This document shows, in pieces, positions 32,679 through 42,821 of a stretch of DNA of 64,000 nt. Position 1 is the stretch's first letter; every line of letters begins with the position of its first letter. The translations under genes were made by a program, and so were the position numbers. Origin of the DNA: Vicia villosa (taxonomy: Eukaryota; Streptophyta; Magnoliopsida; Fabales; Fabaceae); NCBI RefSeq assembly GCF_029867415.1, contig NW_026705454.1, positions 538,945 to 602,944 of the forward strand, given 5' to 3'. The notes beneath the pieces were generated by a model. That model was not told where the DNA came from. It searched no databases and saw only the letters and a list, made by a program, of their open reading frames with translations.

Positions 32679-32841
32679 ATCTCCCCCTTTTTGATGATGA
32701 CAAAAACATATATAAATGATATGAATTTGCGATCAGAAAGAGCAGACGGCAAAAGACAAATTACACAGCTATAGCATAAGCATGTGAATATGTCTCCCCC
32801 TGAGATTAACAATCTCCCCCTGAGATAAATAATCTCCCCCT
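32679..32841 (-). promoter_or_regulatory. Polypurine tracts of Sirevirus B
   Basis: The main tract abuts the LTR (32679-32692). Three more CAGGGGGAGA blocks in element sense lie at 32793-32841, with the same spacing as in A. Confidence 0.85.
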
Positions 32842-32931
32842 GAAATAAATACTCGAAGAACTTTAATAAAAGACTTCCCTGATTATTTCGGTAGAGACGA
32901 TCACATAAGCTTCTGTCTTCAGAGAATTCAT

Positions 32932-33270
32932 AGCTTCTGACTTCTGCTTCCATTGGACAGCTTCAGAACTAGAATTTCTTTAGATCCTTAGAACACTCAC
33001 AGCTTCTGATTCCTGCTTCCGTTTAGGACAGCTTCAGAACTTGAATTTCTTTGATCATCAGAACATTCACAACTTCTGATTCCTGCTTCCATCTAGGACA
33101 GCTTCAGAACTTGAATTTCTTTGATCTTCAGAACATTCACAGCTTCTGATTTCTGCTTCCATTTAGGACAGCTTCAGAGCTTGAGTTTTCTGGATCTTTA
33201 GAACATTCACAGCTTCTGATTTCTGCTTCCCTCGGATAGCTTCAGAGCTTTGAATTTCTACCAACATCAC
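32932..33270 (-). repeat. 70-bp tandem repeat, five copies, Sirevirus B
   Basis: Units start at 32932, 33001, 33071, 33141 and 33211 and match the array of A unit for unit, so the array predates the split of A and B and has not changed copy number. Bases 33271-33908 are untranslated and carry more CTTCTGA words and a CTCCCCCTTTTTGTCAT tract (33728). Confidence 0.85.
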
Positions 33271-33908
33271 TTCATGCTAGATTTGTATCAGAACATTGTT
33301 GAATGTACCAGAGCATCATCAGAGCATCTCTACATCCTGAAATGTTACAGAACAAAAACTAAACGACAAAAGTCAGCATGAACGAGTCAGAACATAAAAT
33401 GTGTATTAGAACACATGATATGTATCAGAGCCATATAGGCTAAAATAATGTATCAGAGCAAATAGAATTTTGTCAGAGCAAATAGACAAATTTTGGATCA
33501 AATTCTATTATCAGTGCTTCTGATTCTGAAACTTGACAGCACTCAGCTTGCTTCAGTTTCCATAAGCTTATTCTTTTTACAGAATAACGCTTCTTATGGT
33601 TTTGCTTCTTGTGTGCTTTGAAGATTCTCTTCACTTCTTTATACCTGCAAAACACTTAAACCATATAGAACTTGCAGTTCTTGTTAGTGAAAGCAACTGA
33701 TTAAATCAAATCATTTATCACATATTTCTCCCCCTTTTTGTCATATCATCAAAAAAGAATATATCAAAAGATTCAGACAAACAAAATCAATGAAATGCAA
33801 AACAAGGAAACTTTTCATTGATAATCAAAAGATATTACAAGAGAAGATGTTTAACAAGCAGATGCAACAAGGAAAGAAAACTACTAAGACCAAAGACTAA
33901 GACCCTAG

Positions 33909-34383
33909 CTAAGACAAAATCTGCGCCAGCATGTCTTGAACCCTGTCATAATTTGCAATTTTCCTTGCCATGAAGGAGTGAAACGCATTATTGACTGCTT
34001 CTTGGGCTTCCAGGCGAGGGGTCAGGGAGACTTGATTCTGATGCAGATCTTCCACAATCTCTATCAGAAACAACATTCTCAGCAGGTGAAGATGAAGAGA
34101 TTTCTTTGGAATGGGTTGAGGGAGAGGAAAGGTTAGATGAAGAGGAAGTTGAGTCTTGAAGGTAAAAAGATGAGGAAGAAGATGGAGATGATGGAGGGCT
34201 TTCACCAGGGGGTTGAAACACACGTCTAGAATAGTTTCCAGACAACTTTGCTTCGAATGGATTCACCTTGAGAGGGTCATAGGTGATCTTTATCTTTTTG
34301 GGTTTGGAAGAAGATGTTTCAACAGCTTTTCTCTTTTTGTTTTGATCATTTTCATGGTTTCCTGGGCTTGATGAAGAGTTCAT
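33909..34383 (-). pseudogene. Env-position ORF remnant of Sirevirus B
   Basis: ATG at 34383 (MNSSSSPGNH). The first 100 codons hold a nuclear-localisation-like cluster (KKRKAVETSSSKPKKIK) and a Ser/Pro-rich tract. Near 34070 the homologous frame changes: the original frame stops at 33988, whereas the neighbouring frame continues to 33909 with a C-terminal helix (EAQEAVNNAFHSFMARK, then MLAQIL) like the end of A's ORF. With or without the frame change it is under 160 residues against 913 in A. The large N-terminal domain is absent. Confidence 0.65.
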
Positions 34384-34844
34384 GATGGATTTGCAGATAA
34401 TGAACAGCTAGGGTTTGATATGAATGCAAAGAGATAGAGAAAGAAAACAGAGACAGAGTGTAATAGAGAAAATATAAGAGGGAAGGAGAAGCGTTTGAAG
34501 AGTATTTAAAAGAAAATAAAATGAAACAAATGATGGATAGCATTTAATGTTACGTGACATGAGGAGAGATAATAAAGACAAATGAGGTGACTAGCACAGT
34601 TACCTATGGTCGGCGTCCCTTCAACTGCACGCGCGTTTATCCATGAACAGTAAAGACAGGTTTACCATCCGAGATAAAACGTTACAGCTGTTTTGCTTTA
34701 ACAGAGGTTCTGAATCAACTTAGACAATGAAACGTTAGTAATAACCGAATCATAATTTCTAAAAGATTTCAATCAGAACTTCTGATTAAAAAATAATCCA
34801 CTTTCATTTCAGAAGATACTCATACATAAGAACTTCTCATCTTC

Positions 34845-37800
34845 TCATTCTGGGCATAAATCCATACTGATGTTCTTCAGAATGAACTTAAACCTATCTT
34901 CAGCCAGGGGTTTTGTAAAGATATCAGCCCATTGATGGTCTGTATCCACAAAGTTTAAAGATATAACACCCTTCTGAACATAGTCCCTTATGAAATGATG
35001 TTTAATCTCAATATGTTTAGCTTTTGAATGAAGAATAGGATTCTTAGATAAACATATAGCAGAAGTATTATCACAGAATATAGGAATGTTACTCTCATAT
35101 ATCTGATAATCTTCTAGCTGACTCTTCATCCAGAGCATCTGTGTACTGCAACCAGCAGCAGCGACATATTCTGCTTCTGTTGTTGATAGAGCAATAGTTG
35201 CTTGCTTCTTGCTATACCAGGAGATCAAATGACTTCCAAGAAATTGGCAACTTCCTGAAGTACTCTTTCTTTCAATTCTGTCTCCAGCATAGTCAGCATC
35301 GCAGAATCCTACTAAGTTGTATTCTTTAGATTTTCTGTAAACTAAGCCAACATTAGTAGTACCTTTCAGATACCTTAGAATTCTCTTAACAGCAGTTAAA
35401 CGAGATTCTCTAGGATCTGATTGGAATCTAGCACACAAACAAACACTGAACAGAATGTCAGGTCTAGAAGCAGTCAAATATAGAAGAGATCCAATCATAC
35501 CTCTGTATAACTTCTGATCTACCTTCTTACTTACCTCATCCTTACCTAGGATGCATGTTGGATGCATAGGAGTTTTGGCTTCTTTGCAGTCTAGAAGATT
35601 AAACTTCTTCAGAAGTTCCTTCACATACTTGGTTTGGTGAACATACGTTCCTTCTGATGTTTGATTTATTTGTATTCCAAGGAAATACTTGAGTTCTCCC
35701 ATCATGCTCATTTCAAACTCAGCCTGCATAGACTCAGCAAACTCCTTTCCAAGTGTAGCATTAGATGTTCCAAAAATAATATCATCTACATATATTTGAC
35801 AAATTAAAATATCCCTTTTAAAGGTTTTACAAAAGAGAGTAGTGTCCACTTTTCCTCTAGTGAAACCATTATCCAGAAGGAAAGAACTTAAGCGTTCATA
35901 CCAAGCTCTGGGAGCTTGTTTCAATCCGTACAACGATTTCTTTAGTTTAAAAACATGATTAGGAGACATGGAGTCTTCAAAACCAGGAGGTTGATGGACA
36001 TAAACTTCTTCATCTATATAACCATTTAAGAAGGCACTCTTAACATCCATCTGATAGAGAGTGATGTTATGTTGAGTGGCAAATGAAATTAATAGACGAA
36101 TAGATTCTAACCTGGCCACTGGTGCAAAGGTTTCTGTATAGTCAATCCCTTCTTGCTGACTATAACCCTGAGCCACCAGTCTGGCTTTGTTCCTTACCAC
36201 TTCACCTTTCTCACTGAGCTTGTTTCTGAAGACCCATTTTGTACCGATTATATTGAATCCATCTGGTCTAGGAACAAGATCCCAAACATCATTCCTTGTA
36301 AACTGATTCAGTTCTTCTTGCATAGCAATTATCCAGTCTGGATCTTCTAGAGCATGATCAACAGAAGTTGGCTCGATCAAAGATACAAGACCTAATTGAC
36401 AGTCTGCATTGTTCTTAAGGAATGCTCTTGTTCTGATTGGATCATCCTTCTTTCCAAGAATGACATCTTCTGAATGACCAGAGATGAGTCTGGATGATCT
36501 TCTGACAGATGGTTCTTCAGAAATGCTTAGATTCTCCAGAGAAGCTGATACTTGATCTTCAGATTCTTTGCTTCTGAGAAGCTCTGCTTCTGATGCGTTG
36601 CTTCTTGGCTCAACAATTTCTGATACATCAATATCACAATCTGCAAAATTATCAAACTGCTTTGGTTTTTCAGAACCAAGCTTATCATCAAACCTGATAT
36701 TGATTGATTCTTCTACAATCAATGTTTCAGTATTGTATACTCTGTAGCCTTTTGAGCGTTCAGAATATCCAAGAAGGAAACATTTTTGTGCTTTGGAATC
36801 AAACTTACCAAGATGATCTTTAGTGTTCAGAATAAAGCATACACATCCAAAAGGATGGAAATATGAAATGTTGGGCTTTATATTCTTCCACAATTCATAA
36901 GGAGTCTTATTTAGAATAGGTCTGATAGAGATTCTATTCTGAATATAGCATGCATTGTTTATTGCTTCTGCCCAGAAATGCTTAGCCATATTGGTTTCAT
37001 TGATCATGGTTCTGGCCATTTCTTGCAGAGTCCTATTCTTTCGTTCTACAACTCCATTTTGCTGTGGAGTTCTAGGACAAGAGAAATCATGGGCAATACC
37101 ATTTTCTTTGAAGAACTCTTCAAAGAATCTGTTCTCAAATTCACCACCATGATCACTTCTAACCTTTATGATTTTACACTCTTTTTCAGACTGAATCTGA
37201 ATGCAGAAATCAAAGAACACTGAATGAGACTCATCCTTGTGTTTCAAGAATTTTACCCATGTCCAGCGGCTATAATCATCTACGATGACTAATCCATATT
37301 TCTTCCCTCTGACAGATGCTGTTTTGACTGGGCCAAACAGATCAATGTGCAAGAGTTCTAATGGCCTTGAGGTAGAAACAACATTCTTGGACTTGAATGC
37401 AGGTTTGGAGAACTTGCCCTTCTGACATGCTTCACAAAGAGCATCTGATTTGAATTTCAGATTAGGGAGTCCTCTGACAAGATCCAGTTTGTTAATCTGA
37501 GAAATCTTTCTCAAACTAGCATGACCTAATCTTCTGTGCCAGACCCACTGCTCTTCAGAAACAGACATAAGACAAGTCACCTTCTGACTCATAAGATCTT
37601 GCAGATCTGTCTTATAAATGTTGTTCTTCCTCTTGCCGGTAAATAGGATTGAGCCATCCTTCTGATTTACAGCCTTGCAAGACTTTTGATTAAAGATTAT
37701 ATCATAACCATTGTCACTCAATTGACTGATAGATAAGAGGTTATGTGTTAATCCTTCTACAAGAAGTACATTTGAAATGGAAGGAGAGTTACCAGACTTT

Positions 37801-37979
37801 ATAGTTCCAGAGCCAATTATCTTGCCCTTCTGATGTCCTCCAAACTTGACTTCTCCTCCAGACTTAAGCACCAGGTCTTGGAACATAGACCTTCTTCCTG
37901 TCATGTGTCGTGAGCATCCAGAGTCCAGGTACCACGACATGTTGTGCTTTGTCCTTTTTGCAGCCAAGGATATCTGCAA
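34845..37979 (-). CDS. pol: Pol of Sirevirus B: protease, integrase, RT, RNase H
   Basis: 1044 codons without a stop. The frame is open from about 38039, with no ATG before the protease; codon 1 of the listed range is TTG and the first ATG is codon 14 (MSWYLDSG). Domains in order: protease (WYLDSGCS); GAG-pre-integrase with WHRRLGH and the C..C pair CEACQKG; integrase core with HIDLFGP, RSDHGGEFEN and NGVVERKNRT (D, D, E present); RT from WVFRNKL with the catalytic IYVDDIIFG; RNase H with GFCDADYAGD, STTEAEYVA and FCDNTSA. The end is MDLCPE. All catalytic residues are present. The frame is +1 relative to gag, with overlap, so frameshifting, splicing or separate initiation is needed. Confidence 0.93.
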   Translation of the reverse strand: MQISLAAKRTKHNMSWYLDSGCSRHMTGRRSMFQDLVLKSGGEVKFGGHQKGKIIGSGTIKSGNSPSISNVLLVEGLTHNLLSISQLSDNGYDIIFNQKSCKAVNQKDGSILFTGKRKNNIYKTDLQDLMSQKVTCLMSVSEEQWVWHRRLGHASLRKISQINKLDLVRGLPNLKFKSDALCEACQKGKFSKPAFKSKNVVSTSRPLELLHIDLFGPVKTASVRGKKYGLVIVDDYSRWTWVKFLKHKDESHSVFFDFCIQIQSEKECKIIKVRSDHGGEFENRFFEEFFKENGIAHDFSCPRTPQQNGVVERKNRTLQEMARTMINETNMAKHFWAEAINNACYIQNRISIRPILNKTPYELWKNIKPNISYFHPFGCVCFILNTKDHLGKFDSKAQKCFLLGYSERSKGYRVYNTETLIVEESINIRFDDKLGSEKPKQFDNFADCDIDVSEIVEPRSNASEAELLRSKESEDQVSASLENLSISEEPSVRRSSRLISGHSEDVILGKKDDPIRTRAFLKNNADCQLGLVSLIEPTSVDHALEDPDWIIAMQEELNQFTRNDVWDLVPRPDGFNIIGTKWVFRNKLSEKGEVVRNKARLVAQGYSQQEGIDYTETFAPVARLESIRLLISFATQHNITLYQMDVKSAFLNGYIDEEVYVHQPPGFEDSMSPNHVFKLKKSLYGLKQAPRAWYERLSSFLLDNGFTRGKVDTTLFCKTFKRDILICQIYVDDIIFGTSNATLGKEFAESMQAEFEMSMMGELKYFLGIQINQTSEGTYVHQTKYVKELLKKFNLLDCKEAKTPMHPTCILGKDEVSKKVDQKLYRGMIGSLLYLTASRPDILFSVCLCARFQSDPRESRLTAVKRILRYLKGTTNVGLVYRKSKEYNLVGFCDADYAGDRIERKSTSGSCQFLGSHLISWYSKKQATIALSTTEAEYVAAAGCSTQMLWMKSQLEDYQIYESNIPIFCDNTSAICLSKNPILHSKAKHIEIKHHFIRDYVQKGVISLNFVDTDHQWADIFTKPLAEDRFKFILKNISMDLCPE

Positions 37980-39765
37980 TAGGAATAATCTTATCCTTAG
38001 GTACCCACATTTTCTTGGTTCCTTTCTTGTTAGATTTTCTCAAGTTCTGATTGAACTTGGGTTTAACATTGTAAGCAATAGAAGGAACAGCATGATAATT
38101 CTTAATGTGAGTTTCATGATATTTCCTAGGTTGTGTCACATGCTTTTTGGTGTGTGTTATGTGAAAACTTTGAGCATGTGAAGTGTGCCTAATATCATGG
38201 GAGTGGCCATACTTGAACTGATCATACAATGGCTTGTATGTGATTTTCATTTCATCAACAGGTTCAAGTTTGTATGGGGTTTCACCCTCAAAACCAATGC
38301 CGACTCTATTGTTTCCAGACACAGCATATATCATAGAAGCTAGCTGACTTCTGCCAATACTTCTAGATAAGAACTTCCTGAAACTTAAATCATATTCTTT
38401 CAGAATATGGTTTAGACTAGGAGTGGATTTTTCTGAATTGGAAGGAGATCCAACATTATTGGATAATTTTAAAACTTTTTCTTTTAATTCAGAATTTTCC
38501 AACTCAAGCTTCTTCGTTTCAAATTCAAATAGCTTTTTCAGCTTTTTGTATTTGAGACTGATCTGAGACTTGAATTCCAGAAGTTCTGTTAGACTGGAAA
38601 CTAACTCATCTCTAGTAAGTTCAGAAAATACCTCTTCAGAATCTGATTCTGATGTAGATTCTGATCCGTCATCTTCTGTCGCCATCAGCGCACAGTTAGC
38701 CTGCTCATCTTCAGAGTCTGAATCATCTTCTGACTCATCCCAGGTTGCCATAAGACCTTTCTTCTTATTGGGATTTTCCTTCTGAAGTTTTGGACATTCA
38801 TTCTTGAAGTGTCCAGGCTCATTGCATTCATAGCACATGACCTTCTTCTTGTCAAATCTTCTGTCATCAGAAGATTCTCCACGTTCAAATTTCTTTGAAC
38901 TTCTGATGCCTCTGAACTTCCTTTGCTTGTTCTTCCAGAGTTGATTTAGCCTTCTGGAGATCAAGGACAGTTCATCTTCTTCTTCAGATTCTGATTCTTC
39001 AGGATCTTCTTCTCTAGCCTGAAAAGCGTTAGTGCATTTCTTGATATTGGATTTTAATGCAATAGACTTACCTTTCTTTTGAGGCTCGTTTGCATCCAGT
39101 TCAATTTCATGACTCCTCAGGGCACTGATCAGCTCTTCCAAAGAGACTTCATTTAGATTCTTCGCAATCTTAAATGCAGTCACCATAGGACCCCATCTTC
39201 TGGGTAAGCTTCTGATGATCTTCTTTACGTGATCAGCCTTGGTGCATCCCTTGTCAAGAACTCTCAATCCAGCAGTAAGAGTTTGAAATCTTGAAAACAT
39301 CTTTTCAATGTCTTCATCATCCTCCATCTTGAAGGCTTCATACTTCTGGATTAAAGCGAGAGCTTTAGTCTCCTTGACTTGAGCATTTCCTTCATGAGTC
39401 ATTTTCAAGGACTCATATATGTCATAGGCCGTTTCCCTATTAGATATCTTCTCATACTCAGCATGAGAGATAGCATTCAGCAAAACAGTTCTGCATTTAT
39501 GATGATTCCTGAAAAGCTTCTTCTGATCATCGCTCATTTCTTGCCTTGTCAGCTTTACGCCACTGGCATTTACCGGATGTTTGTAACCATCCATCAGAAG
39601 ATCCCATAGATCACCATCTAGACCAAGAAAGTAACTTTCCAGTTTATCTTTCCAGTATTCAAAGTTTTCACCATCAAATACCGGCGGTCTAGTATAACCA
39701 TTGTTACCGTTGTGTTGCTCAGCAGAGCCAGATGTAGATGTAGACTTTGCATTTTCATCAGCCAT
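37864..39765 (-). CDS. gag: Gag of Sirevirus B, 633 aa
   Basis: ATG at 39765 (MADENAK), 86 bp after the 5' LTR. Nearly the same protein as A's Gag: capsid part with FDGENFEYWKDKLESYF, CCHC knuckle CYECNEPGHFKNEC at residues 311-324, acidic Ser/Glu tracts, a coiled coil and a His-rich region. The C-terminal 30 residues differ from A because the overlap with pol has drifted. The frame is intact and ends TGA or TAA at 37864-37866, inside the protease part of pol. Confidence 0.94.
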   Translation of the reverse strand: MADENAKSTSTSGSAEQHNGNNGYTRPPVFDGENFEYWKDKLESYFLGLDGDLWDLLMDGYKHPVNASGVKLTRQEMSDDQKKLFRNHHKCRTVLLNAISHAEYEKISNRETAYDIYESLKMTHEGNAQVKETKALALIQKYEAFKMEDDEDIEKMFSRFQTLTAGLRVLDKGCTKADHVKKIIRSLPRRWGPMVTAFKIAKNLNEVSLEELISALRSHEIELDANEPQKKGKSIALKSNIKKCTNAFQAREEDPEESESEEEDELSLISRRLNQLWKNKQRKFRGIRSSKKFERGESSDDRRFDKKKVMCYECNEPGHFKNECPKLQKENPNKKKGLMATWDESEDDSDSEDEQANCALMATEDDGSESTSESDSEEVFSELTRDELVSSLTELLEFKSQISLKYKKLKKLFEFETKKLELENSELKEKVLKLSNNVGSPSNSEKSTPSLNHILKEYDLSFRKFLSRSIGRSQLASMIYAVSGNNRVGIGFEGETPYKLEPVDEMKITYKPLYDQFKYGHSHDIRHTSHAQSFHITHTKKHVTQPRKYHETHIKNYHAVPSIAYNVKPKFNQNLRKSNKKGTKKMWVPKDKIIPIADILGCKKDKAQHVVVPGLWMLTTHDRKKVYVPRPGA

Positions 39766-39837
39766 CTTTTACTGAAGCGTTTTTCTCTTCCTGAATCTTT
39801 TCTAAACACGGTTAAGTGCTTGCACCTTAGAACCGGC

Positions 39838-39850
39838 GCTCTGATGCCAA
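39838..39850 (-). promoter_or_regulatory. Primer binding site of Sirevirus B
   Basis: TTGGCATCAGAGC in element sense, one base from the 5' LTR, with the same single mismatch to the initiator tRNA-Met 3' end as in A. Confidence 0.85.
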
Positions 39851-39851
39851 T

Positions 39852-41061
39852 TGAAGGATAGAAAAACACTTAGAAAGGGGGGGGGGGTTTGAATAAGTGT
39901 AGCTTTAAAAACTTGACCGATAAAAATAAATTGCACAGTTATTTTTATCCTGGTTCGTTGTTAACTAAACTACTCCAGTCCACCCCCGCAGAGATGATTT
40001 ACCTCAACTGAGGATTTAATCCACTAATCGCACGGATTACAATGGTTCTCCACTTAGTCAGCAACTAAGTCTTCCAGAGTCTTCTGATCACACACTGATC
40101 ACTCCAGGAACAACTGCTTAGATACCCTCTAAGACTTTCTAGAGTATTCTGATCCACACGATCACTCTAGTTACAAACTGCTTAGATAACCTCTAAGACT
40201 TCCTAGAGTATTCTGATCCACACGATCACTCTAGTTCCTTACAACTTAATGTAATCAATTCTAAGAGTATTACAATTGCTTCTTAAAAGCTATAATCACA
40301 AACTGTGATATTTCTCTTAACGTTTAAGCTTAATCTCACTAATATATTACAACAGCAATGTAGTGAGCTTTGATGAAGTTGAAGATTCTGAGCTTTGAAT
40401 AGAACAGAGTTTCAGCAAGTTAATATGAGTTGTTTTGTTCAGAATCGTTAACCTTGCTTCTCATCAGAACTTCATATTTATAGGCGTTGGAGAAGATGAC
40501 CGTTGAGTGCATTTAATGCTTTGCGTGTTCCGTACAGCATCGCATTTAATGTTATACGCTTTTGTCAACTACCTCGAGCCTTGTTCACGCTGTGTCTACT
40601 GACGTTGCCTTTAATAGCTTCTAACGTTCCTTTTGTCAGTCAGCGTAGCCTGCCACATGTACTTCCTTCTGATCTGATGTTTGTGAATACAACGTTTGAA
40701 TATCATCAGAGTCAAACAGCTTGGTGCAAAGCATCTTCTGATCTTCTGACCTTGAAGTGCTTCTGAGCGTGATACCATCAGAACTTCAGTGCTTCTGATC
40801 TCATGTTCTTCTGATGCTTCCATAGACCCATGTTCTGATTCTGCTTCGACCATCTTCTGATGTCTTGCCAGACCATGTTCTGATGTTGCATGCTGAACCC
40901 TTTGAGACAAAGCTTCTGAGCGCTGAATTATGCATACTCTTTATATATTTCCTGAAAAGGAAATTGCATTGGATTAGAGTACCATATTATCTTAAGCAAA
41001 ATTCATATTATTGTTATCATCAAAACTAAGATAATTGATCAGAACAAATCTTGTTCTAACA
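39852..41061 (-). repeat. 5' LTR of Sirevirus B
   Basis: 1210 bp with a G11 run at its left end. It is followed by the target duplication CCATT at 41062-41066. Confidence 0.95.
40939..40972 (-). promoter_or_regulatory. LTR core promoter of Sirevirus B
   Basis: CCAAT (40972-40968 on the - strand) followed by ATATATAAAG (40948-40939), the same arrangement as in A. It would drive gag-pol of B leftwards. Confidence 0.6.
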
Positions 41062-41066
41062 CCATT

Positions 41067-41260
41067 TTCCTTTTTCAGCTCATCAAGCGTGCTTAGCATT
41101 TGAGCAGATGGATCGGAAGTTGAGGCACTGTCAGCAGTTGCAAGCATAGAGGAGACAGTGAGAATTCTTAGAAGACAAATGATATGCATCTATCAACCAA
41201 GTTGGTATTCTTCCTTCACAAATATCTTTAGGCACTTCAATCGGAATTTGTTTTACTATG
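41067..41260 (-). pseudogene. Env-position ORF of Sirevirus C, upstream part
   Basis: Continuation of 31333-31467 beyond the B insertion. In element direction one frame reads IPIEVPKDICEGRIPTWLID, then the frame changes near 41150 and the next reads SASTSDPSAQMLSTLDELKK before the B insertion site. It is cut off at about 41260 by the LTR of element D. Confidence 0.65.
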
Positions 41261-42821
41261 TGTAGCGGGGAAATCTAAGATTGAAGCCATAAGATTGACT
41301 CGACTCAATATTTCAGTGAAAGTCGCCACCGCGCTTTATTATTTCCAAAGGAAAAGGGAAAAGAACGAAAAAAACCCAAAGTTAAAAACAAGAAAGAGAT
41401 CTTAGGTATGGGTGTTGATTATACAAGGGGAAGGTTTTAAGCACCCCTCATATCTGTGGTACTCCACAGGAACCTTTTTGAAAATCTGTGTCGTGTGTGC
41501 TAAAAAAGAGTTTGTTTTATTTTAAAATAAGCTCGGCAAAGCATTAAGCCTTGTGCCTACATACCTCCTCGGTGCAATGGAGAAGTCAGAGCTAATGTAG
41601 TTCCTCTTGAAGGGAAAACTTTTTTTTTAAAGGAATAAACACTTTATCGCTGTCGGAGAGAAATACTCAGCCATTGACCCTGAGCATGATAAAAAATGAG
41701 TTCTTTGTGTCGCAAATGAAAGAAGGGCTCCAACTCGGATAGAAATCAACGAGTATGTCACTAGCTCTCTCATGTGGAAAAGATCTCATTATATCAATCA
41801 ATTTCAAAATCGTGGGGTATCGCAACTCACTTCAACAATTAATCGTGTCTAAACTTTTAAAGAAAAGCCACTAAGGGGAAAAGATATTTTAGAGAAAGAT
41901 TTTAAAGAAGTTTTCACAAACATAAGAAGGTTTTGGAAAAAGGGAGAAGATTTTGAAAATCTAAGAAGGGGAGGAGATGAAGAGGCTATCCTAATACATA
42001 AAATAAAAGCTAAGGAAAGAAGCGGTCTAACCGAAGAAGAAGCCAACACTTGACATTAAGAGTCAAGGTAGATTTCCCATCCTTTGGAATATCTCTAGCA
42101 CCACTTTGCATTAAGCACATCAAAATTCTGACGAAAATCGGGCATAGTAACGACTGTTTTCGGGTAAAATCCTTATCATAATGCCTTGGAATTAACCATC
42201 AATGGCTTTCAAGGAGATACCACTTCTTGAACAAAATCTTGGAGTAGCTTCAAGAATAAGCACCAAATGAGTATATCCTTCAAAATTGGAGATGAACAAG
42301 CAAAGAAAAGAGTGAAATGTAGAAGGTTTAGTTCAAAACTAGCAAGATTCAAGGTGAATCCTACTAATTTTATGAAAATGAACTTTGGGTGAGGGTTTTG
42401 GAAAGGATGAGAAGTGAAAATGCAAGAATTTCTTTGGCTCTCCAAGCTTGTCAAATGAAGAGGTAGAGACCTCTATTTATAGGATTGTAGCAAGAGTAGT
42501 GACAATTTGGTCATTGTGCACTTGGTAATTAATCTTGTTTTTAATTGATGTTTAATTGATAAAATGGGGTTAAAATGGGTTTAATGAAGAGAATTAATTT
42601 TGGTGAGGTGGAAAATTGGTAAACTGACAAAAATGATCAAAGAAAATAGGTGCCAAAATGATGTCATGCTTCCCTCTCTATTTTTTTGAATTTTCGCCAC
42701 AGGAAATCGATTTCCCATATGGGTAAATCTATTTCCACCTTCAAATATTCAAAAAATTTTCTTCTTGCACTGTTTTGATTCTTGCTCAACCTCTCTTCTG
42801 CAAAACACAAACAAAGGAGAC
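41261..42821 (-). repeat. LTR of element D, outer part
   Basis: Starts TGTAGCGGGGAAATCTAAGA, resembling the outer end of the O LTR read in reverse (both contain GTCGCCACCG and then TTTATT...CCAAA). It ends at the Ogre O insertion; its last five bases GAGAC (42817-42821) are the left copy of O's target duplication. No gene. Confidence 0.65.

Larger units (their letters stand above)
31468..41061 (-). mobile_element. Sirevirus-type Ty1/copia element B, pol intact
   Basis: A 9594-bp insertion with LTRs of 1211 and 1210 bp and a perfect 5-bp duplication CCATT (31463-31467 and 41062-41066). Order in element direction: 5' LTR, PBS, gag, pol, spacer, short env-position remnant, 70-bp repeats, PPTs, 3' LTR. 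By eye the LTRs differ at three places (G-run length, T/C near 32157/40541, A/T near 31997/40381), so insertion is recent. gag and pol frames are open, which makes B a plausible autonomous element apart from its reduced third ORF. Confidence 0.94.
29267..41260 (-). mobile_element. Older Sirevirus C, partial, host of element B
   Basis: Represented by its 3' LTR (29267-30656), PPTs, 3' untranslated region and the end of its env-position ORF (31333-31467 continued at 41067-41260). Element B interrupts the ORF and element D cuts it off at 41260. The LTR differs clearly from those of A and B but keeps the same plan (G-run next to one end, TGTTAGAAC at the other, PPT AAAAAGGGGGAGAT). It is therefore a different family of the same lineage. 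The rest of the element is not in the window. Confidence 0.8.

Noticed and set aside
36955..37223. + strand frames opposite pol of B
   Set aside because: Antisense shadows; the - strand frame has all domains in order.
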